Shown: piece by piece, positions 60,759-64,000 of the stretch
Position numbering within the stretch: position 1 is the first letter of the stretch
Layout: each line of letters begins with the position of its first letter
NCBI RefSeq assembly: GCF_003989665.1
Contig: NZ_RZIJ01000027.1
Span: 1 to 64,000, forward strand
DNA: 64,000 nt
From: Azospirillum doebereinerae
GTDB lineage: Bacteria > Pseudomonadota > Alphaproteobacteria > Azospirillales > Azospirillaceae
Direction of reading: 5' to 3'
Made by a program: the position numbers and the translations under genes
The notes under the pieces: model-generated
What the model was told of the DNA's origin: nothing
The model's input: only the letters and a program-made list of their open reading frames with translations
The model's database searches: none

Positions 60759-61139
60759 ATGGACACACCGAGCAGCAGCCCTTACGGCACCTACGTCATC
60801 GCCGTCCGCGGCTTCGTCGCGCCCTTCGAGATCGGCGTCTACGCCCATGAGCATGGACGGCGGCAGCGGTTGCGCATCGACCTGCGGCTGACCGTGCGCC
60901 GCACCGCCCCGCGCTTCACGGACGACGTGGCGACGGTGTTGTCCTACGAAGGGCTGGTGGCCGCGCTGGAAACCTTGTCCGAGGGGCCGCACATCCAGCT
61001 TCTGGAATCCCTGGCCGACCGCATCGGCGACCTCTGCCTGTCCGACCCGCGCGTGGTCGAGGCCGAGGTGTCCATCGAGAAGCCGCACGTCTTCCCGCAG
61101 ATCGACGCGGCGGGCGTCACCATCGCCTACCGGCGCTAG
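60759..61139 (+). CDS. folB: Dihydroneopterin aldolase family protein
   Basis: 126 residues. YVIAVRGFVAPFEIGVYAHE is the FolB start (GV-x-x-x-E), then QRLRIDLRLTVRR, DVATVLSYEGLVAALETL, LLESLADRIGDLCL and AEVSIEKPHVFPQIDAAGVT with the catalytic Lys (EKP). It converts 7,8-dihydroneopterin to 6-hydroxymethyl-dihydropterin in folate synthesis. GGAG lies 8 nt before the ATG. No other folate genes adjoin. Confidence 0.9.
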   Translation: MDTPSSSPYGTYVIAVRGFVAPFEIGVYAHEHGRRQRLRIDLRLTVRRTAPRFTDDVATVLSYEGLVAALETLSEGPHIQLLESLADRIGDLCLSDPRVVEAEVSIEKPHVFPQIDAAGVTIAYRR

Positions 61140-61209
61140 GGCGTGCTTGGAGCGCCTGACCGGGCCCCGCGTCAGGGTTGGCCCGGCATCCGGGAGAACG
61201 GGAGGCGGC

Positions 61210-62259
61210 TTATCGTTCCGCGCTCCCGCTTTCTTCGCGCCGCCTTCTCTTCTCGAGATACATCCGCGCGTCGGCCATTCGCACGGCCTCTTCGGGAGAG
61301 GTCCGCGACGGATCGGCGGCGATCACGCCGACGCTGGCGCCGGGATAATCGATGATGCAGCCGCCCAGGTCGAACTGGCCTTCGAGCAGGGGAGCGAAGC
61401 GCTGGCGCGTCATCTCCACGCACCATCGCTCGTCGGCTTCCGTCGCCTCCGTCAGTCCGATGACGATGAACTCGTCGCCGCCCAGGCGGCCGACCACGTC
61501 GCCGGTCCTCAGCCCGGAGGCGAGGCGCCGGCCGACCTCGACGAGGAACGCGTCGCCGGCCTCGTGACCGTAGGTGTCGTTGATCCCCTTGAAGCCGTCC
61601 AGGTCGATGAAGGCGATCAGCACGCGCTGGCGCGTTCTCTGCGCCAGGGCGAACAGGCGCTGCAACGCGGCAAGGGTGAAGCGCCGGTTCGGCAGCCCCG
61701 TCAGCGCGTCGGTCGAGGATTCCGCCTCCAGCGCCGTGTTCGCCTTCTGAAGGCGCTCAAGAAGATGCTCCCGCTGGATCTGCTGGGCGATCAGCGTCGA
61801 AAACAGCAGCAGAACCTGCTGGCCGTGCTGGGAGATCGGTTGGCTCTGCGCGCTGGCGGCGCACAGGGTGCCGTACAGGACGTCGTCGTCCAGATAGACC
61901 GGCGTGCTGGCGTAGGTCTGGATGCCGAGGCTCCGGGCCGCTTCCGAATCCCCCCAGCAGGCGGCGACGTCGTCCGTGTAAAGCCGCCCCTCCTCCAGCG
62001 CGCGTTTGCAGAGCGTGTCGTTCCACGGGACCGACAGCCCTTCCGGGATCTGCATCGTTTTGCTGTTGCGGGAGAAAAGGATGGTCTGCAAACCCGCCTC
62101 CGCATCGATGCGGGTCAGATAGGTGCTTTCCAGCCCCGTGACCAATTCCAGCAGTTCCAACAAAGGACGGGTGAGTTGTCCGACCGTATGGGCCGACACC
62201 AGCGTCCTGGAAATTTCCCCGATGAAACCCGGCGATACATCTACGTTTAGTTGCAGCAT
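61210..62259 (-). CDS. GAF-GGDEF diguanylate cyclase
   Basis: 349 residues from the ATG at 62259 (an in-frame ATG at 62337 is possible). A GAF-like sensor (~15-165: YLTRIDAEAGLQTILFS, VYLDDDVLYGTLCAASAQ) is joined by a coiled coil (LLERLQKANTALEAESS) to a GGDEF domain: DALTGLPNRRFT, FIDLDGFKGINDTYGHEAGD and the active-site RLGGDEF. An RTGD inhibitory site five residues before GGDEF predicts product feedback. Makes cyclic-di-GMP. Cytosolic. Confidence 0.93.
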   Translation of the reverse strand: MLQLNVDVSPGFIGEISRTLVSAHTVGQLTRPLLELLELVTGLESTYLTRIDAEAGLQTILFSRNSKTMQIPEGLSVPWNDTLCKRALEEGRLYTDDVAACWGDSEAARSLGIQTYASTPVYLDDDVLYGTLCAASAQSQPISQHGQQVLLLFSTLIAQQIQREHLLERLQKANTALEAESSTDALTGLPNRRFTLAALQRLFALAQRTRQRVLIAFIDLDGFKGINDTYGHEAGDAFLVEVGRRLASGLRTGDVVGRLGGDEFIVIGLTEATEADERWCVEMTRQRFAPLLEGQFDLGGCIIDYPGASVGVIAADPSRTSPEEAVRMADARMYLEKRRRREESGSAER

Positions 62260-62395
62260 CGGTCGCCCGGTCGTTTGCCATAGACAATGACGCCAAGCTT
62301 GGCCTGTCCAACGCCGATAATCCACCGATTTATGCAAGACGGCATAGGAAGTAAGGCGTGCCGCCTCGTCCGCGCCCGACCGATCGTCCCCTTGT

Positions 62396-62692
62396 TCAGA
62401 AGGCGGCGGGACCGGTCGCCGGCGGCATCAGCGGGCAGCCGCAGGTCGCGCAGACCGTCCGTTGCAGCACTCCGATCAGGCGGTCGTCGGGCAAGGCGAG
62501 GCCGAGCGCCTCCTCCACCGCCGCGATCTGGCGGGTGTGGTCGAGGGAGGCACCGCAGGCGTTGTCCAGCACCGCGCCATAATCCGACCGGGTCCGCACC
62601 GTGATCGCGTGGGCCGCCGTTCCCGACAGCAGCCATGCCCCGGCCACCGCGAGGCCGCACAGAACATCCCGGCGCCGCATCGTCGCATCCAT
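62396..62692 (-). CDS. Small exported protein
   Basis: 98 residues. A Tat/Sec-like signal (MRRRDVLCGLAVAGAWLLSG, cleavage after TAAHA) precedes an ~65-residue mature chain with four Cys (DNACG; QRTVCATCGCPL). The VCATCGCP cluster suggests a metal or disulfide site. GGGGAG lies 6 nt before the ATG at 62692. Unrecognised; it could relate to the neighbouring nirK or be independent. Confidence 0.65.
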   Translation of the reverse strand: MDATMRRRDVLCGLAVAGAWLLSGTAAHAITVRTRSDYGAVLDNACGASLDHTRQIAAVEEALGLALPDDRLIGVLQRTVCATCGCPLMPPATGPAAF

Positions 62693-62827
62693 GTCCCGCT
62701 CCCCGCCCGTGCCGTCCGAAGGAAGCGCAACGTTATAAGAGAATTCCCGGGGTCACAAGACGGCTGTGCAGCGATAAAATGATACGTTATATCGTTACAT
62801 ATTGACGAAGGGGCAGTGGGGCGGTCG

Positions 62828-63268
62828 ATGGGGTGGAACGGAAACGGAAACGGAAACGGAAACGGCGGCGACGCCGACGGGGCGGGCGGGGTGACCAACA
62901 ACCGCATCCACGGCGCGCGCTCGTGGCGGCAGGCCAAACCGGTGGTGCTGCACCCCAAATTCTTCCAGGGCTTCACCGATTTCCGGCTCGGCCGTCCCTT
63001 CGACTACCGGATGCTGGACGCGTGGCCGACGCTCGACCAGCACCGCTACGAGAACGGCCGCGAACTGGCGGCGGAATGCCGGCTTGCCGGGCTCGCGGTG
63101 GCCTGGATCGACCGGACCCGCGTCCCGCATCCCTTGAAAAGCCTCGTGGTGGAGCGGGCCTGGGCGCGCCGCTCCACCGGACGGGATCGCTGCGGTCGGT
63201 CGGGGCGGGCGGTCAGTGGGCCATCTCGCCCATCTTCTTGCGGGAGTCGCCGCTCTTGTCGCGGATGA
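62828..63268 (+). CDS. Hypothetical protein with Gly-Asn repeat start
   Basis: 146 residues; an upstream in-frame GTG at 62816 is possible. Residues 3-~13 are a Gly-Asn repeat from a GAAACG tandem repeat. The middle (KPVVLHPKFFQGFTDFRLGR, DAWPTLDQHRYENGRELAAE, LAVAWIDRTRVPHPLKSLVV) looks like a folded domain, but the Arg/Ser-rich last ~30 residues lie opposite nirK and could be non-native. A 56-nt tail-to-tail overlap with nirK. No family recognised. Confidence 0.5.
   Translation: MGWNGNGNGNGNGGDADGAGGVTNNRIHGARSWRQAKPVVLHPKFFQGFTDFRLGRPFDYRMLDAWPTLDQHRYENGRELAAECRLAGLAVAWIDRTRVPHPLKSLVVERAWARRSTGRDRCGRSGRAVSGPSRPSSCGSRRSCRG
62841..62864 (+). repeat. (GAAACG)4 hexanucleotide tandem repeat
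   Basis: Four perfect GAAACG units (preceded by one imperfect copy) inside the start of the hypothetical gene at 62828, coding for the Gly-Asn repeat. Gain or loss of a unit would keep the frame. Confidence 0.75.
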
Positions 63269-64000
63269 TGGCGTCGTCCGCCTGGCCCTCCACCGCCAGG
63301 ATGCCAATCAGCCCCTTGGTGGCGCGGCTCAGCGCGTGGTCGACCAGGGCGTATTGACCGGGGTAGTCGACCTTGAACTCGACCATGGTGGCGCCGCCCG
63401 GCGCGACGGTGACGGTCTGCACGCCCTTCAGCGGCTCCGATTCCAGGCTGCCCAGATTGTAGACGCGGTCGAAGATCTCGCCGATGACGTGGAAGGAGGA
63501 GGTCAGGTTGGGGCCGCCGACGCCGAACCAGATGCGCACCGTCTCGCCGACCTTGGCCTTCAGCGGCTTGTCCTTGGACAGCGCGCCGACGGCGCCGTTG
63601 AACACCAGATAGCTCGGACGCTCGTTGACCAGTCCGTCGTAATCGTCTTCGGCGTTGGGGATGTTCTTGGCCTTGGTCGCGTAGACCTCCTGCTGCATCA
63701 CGTAGAACTCCTGGTCGACGGCCGGCAACCCGGCTTCGGGTTCGACCACGATCAGCCCGTACATGCCCTTGGAGATGTGATGGGCGACCATCGGCGTCGC
63801 GCAATGGTAGACATAGACGCCCGGCGTCAGGGCCTTGAAGGAGAACTCCTTGGTCTGTCCCGGCTCGACCTGGGTGATCTGACCGCCGCCGAGGAAGCCG
63901 GTGGCCGCGTGGAAGTCGACGGAGTGGTTCATCGTCGACTCCTTGGCGTTGGAGATCTTGACGTCCACCGTGTCGCCGACCCGCACCCGCACCATCGGGC
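63213..64000 (-). CDS. nirK: Copper-containing nitrite reductase, 3' part
   Basis: About 262 C-terminal residues; the frame runs past the right edge (Pro before the Met at 63995). Type 1 copper ligands: His in MNHSVDFH, Cys in VYHCATPMVAHH, the His of VAHH and Met in KGMYG. Type 2 site: His in VDFH and the His next to the Cys, plus the third His in ALVDHALSRA. The catalytic Asp is in VDFH. Two cupredoxin domains, no extra C-terminal cytochrome. It reduces nitrite to NO in the periplasm (denitrification). Confidence 0.96.
   Translation of the reverse strand, partial: PMVRVRVGDTVDVKISNAKESTMNHSVDFHAATGFLGGGQITQVEPGQTKEFSFKALTPGVYVYHCATPMVAHHISKGMYGLIVVEPEAGLPAVDQEFYVMQQEVYATKAKNIPNAEDDYDGLVNERPSYLVFNGAVGALSKDKPLKAKVGETVRIWFGVGGPNLTSSFHVIGEIFDRVYNLGSLESEPLKGVQTVTVAPGGATMVEFKVDYPGQYALVDHALSRATKGLIGILAVEGQADDAIIRDKSGDSRKKMGEMAH

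Noticed and set aside
1..64000. CRISPR arrays, tRNA or rRNA genes, insertion sequences
   Set aside because: No regularly spaced repeats, no cloverleaf-like tracts and no transposase-like reading frames noticed on either strand.

Overview
The window is a high-GC chromosomal segment of an alphaproteobacterium. Gene content (copper nitrite reductase nirK, class Ia ribonucleotide reductase behind a cobalamin riboswitch, a DUF4167 protein, dense host operons) fits a member of the Azospirillaceae/Rhodospirillales such as Azospirillum, but no rRNA or other marker fixes the genus. I see no tRNA, rRNA, CRISPR array, integrase or transposase.

Layout. 0-7 kb: the end of a FAD-dependent oxidoreductase gene, a Hint-domain protein, an MFS transporter, a secreted multicopper oxidase and a gamma-class carbonic anhydrase-like protein. 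7.2-26.5 kb: a complete lambda-type non-contractile tail module on the minus strand. In transcription order it runs tail terminator, major tail protein, G and GT chaperones linked by a -1 frameshift, tape measure, gpM, gpL, gpK-like JAB/NlpC protein, fused gpI-gpJ tip protein, two small proteins and a 1840-residue fibre. A divergent XRE regulator sits at its head. There are no head, terminase, portal, integrase or replication genes, so the best reading is an F-type tailocin (headless flexible phage-tail particle). Four copies of the palindrome AGTCA-N4-TGACT, plus one degenerate copy next to the regulator gene, lie just upstream of the separate transcription units. They look like a shared operator and form the main candidate new system.

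26.5-37 kb: glyoxalase-fold protein, DUF4167 protein, SHOCT-like protein, a cytochrome oxidase locus (CtaG-like, CopD-like, subunit II, fused subunit I-III, small membrane protein) and a YdeP-family molybdoenzyme. 37-40 kb: a divergent LysR/SDR pair and tyrS. 40-45.6 kb: a CreBC-like two-component system divergent from creD and a membrane-anchored NagZ-like glycosidase, with four 11-bp-phased TGCAC repeats between them that resemble tandem cre tags. 45.6-54.7 kb: an acyl-CoA catabolic regulon (solute-binding protein, enoyl-CoA hydratase, acyl-CoA ligase, TetR regulator, MaoC hydratase, SDR, thiolase, thioesterase, iron alcohol dehydrogenase). Its two divergent promoter regions carry nearly the same 20-bp palindrome. 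54.9-64 kb: a small membrane protein, a Kelch protein, nrdB, nrdA, the cobalamin riboswitch, two tiny secreted Cys/Pro peptides, folB, a GAF-GGDEF protein, a small secreted protein, a low-complexity hypothetical protein and the 3' part of nirK.
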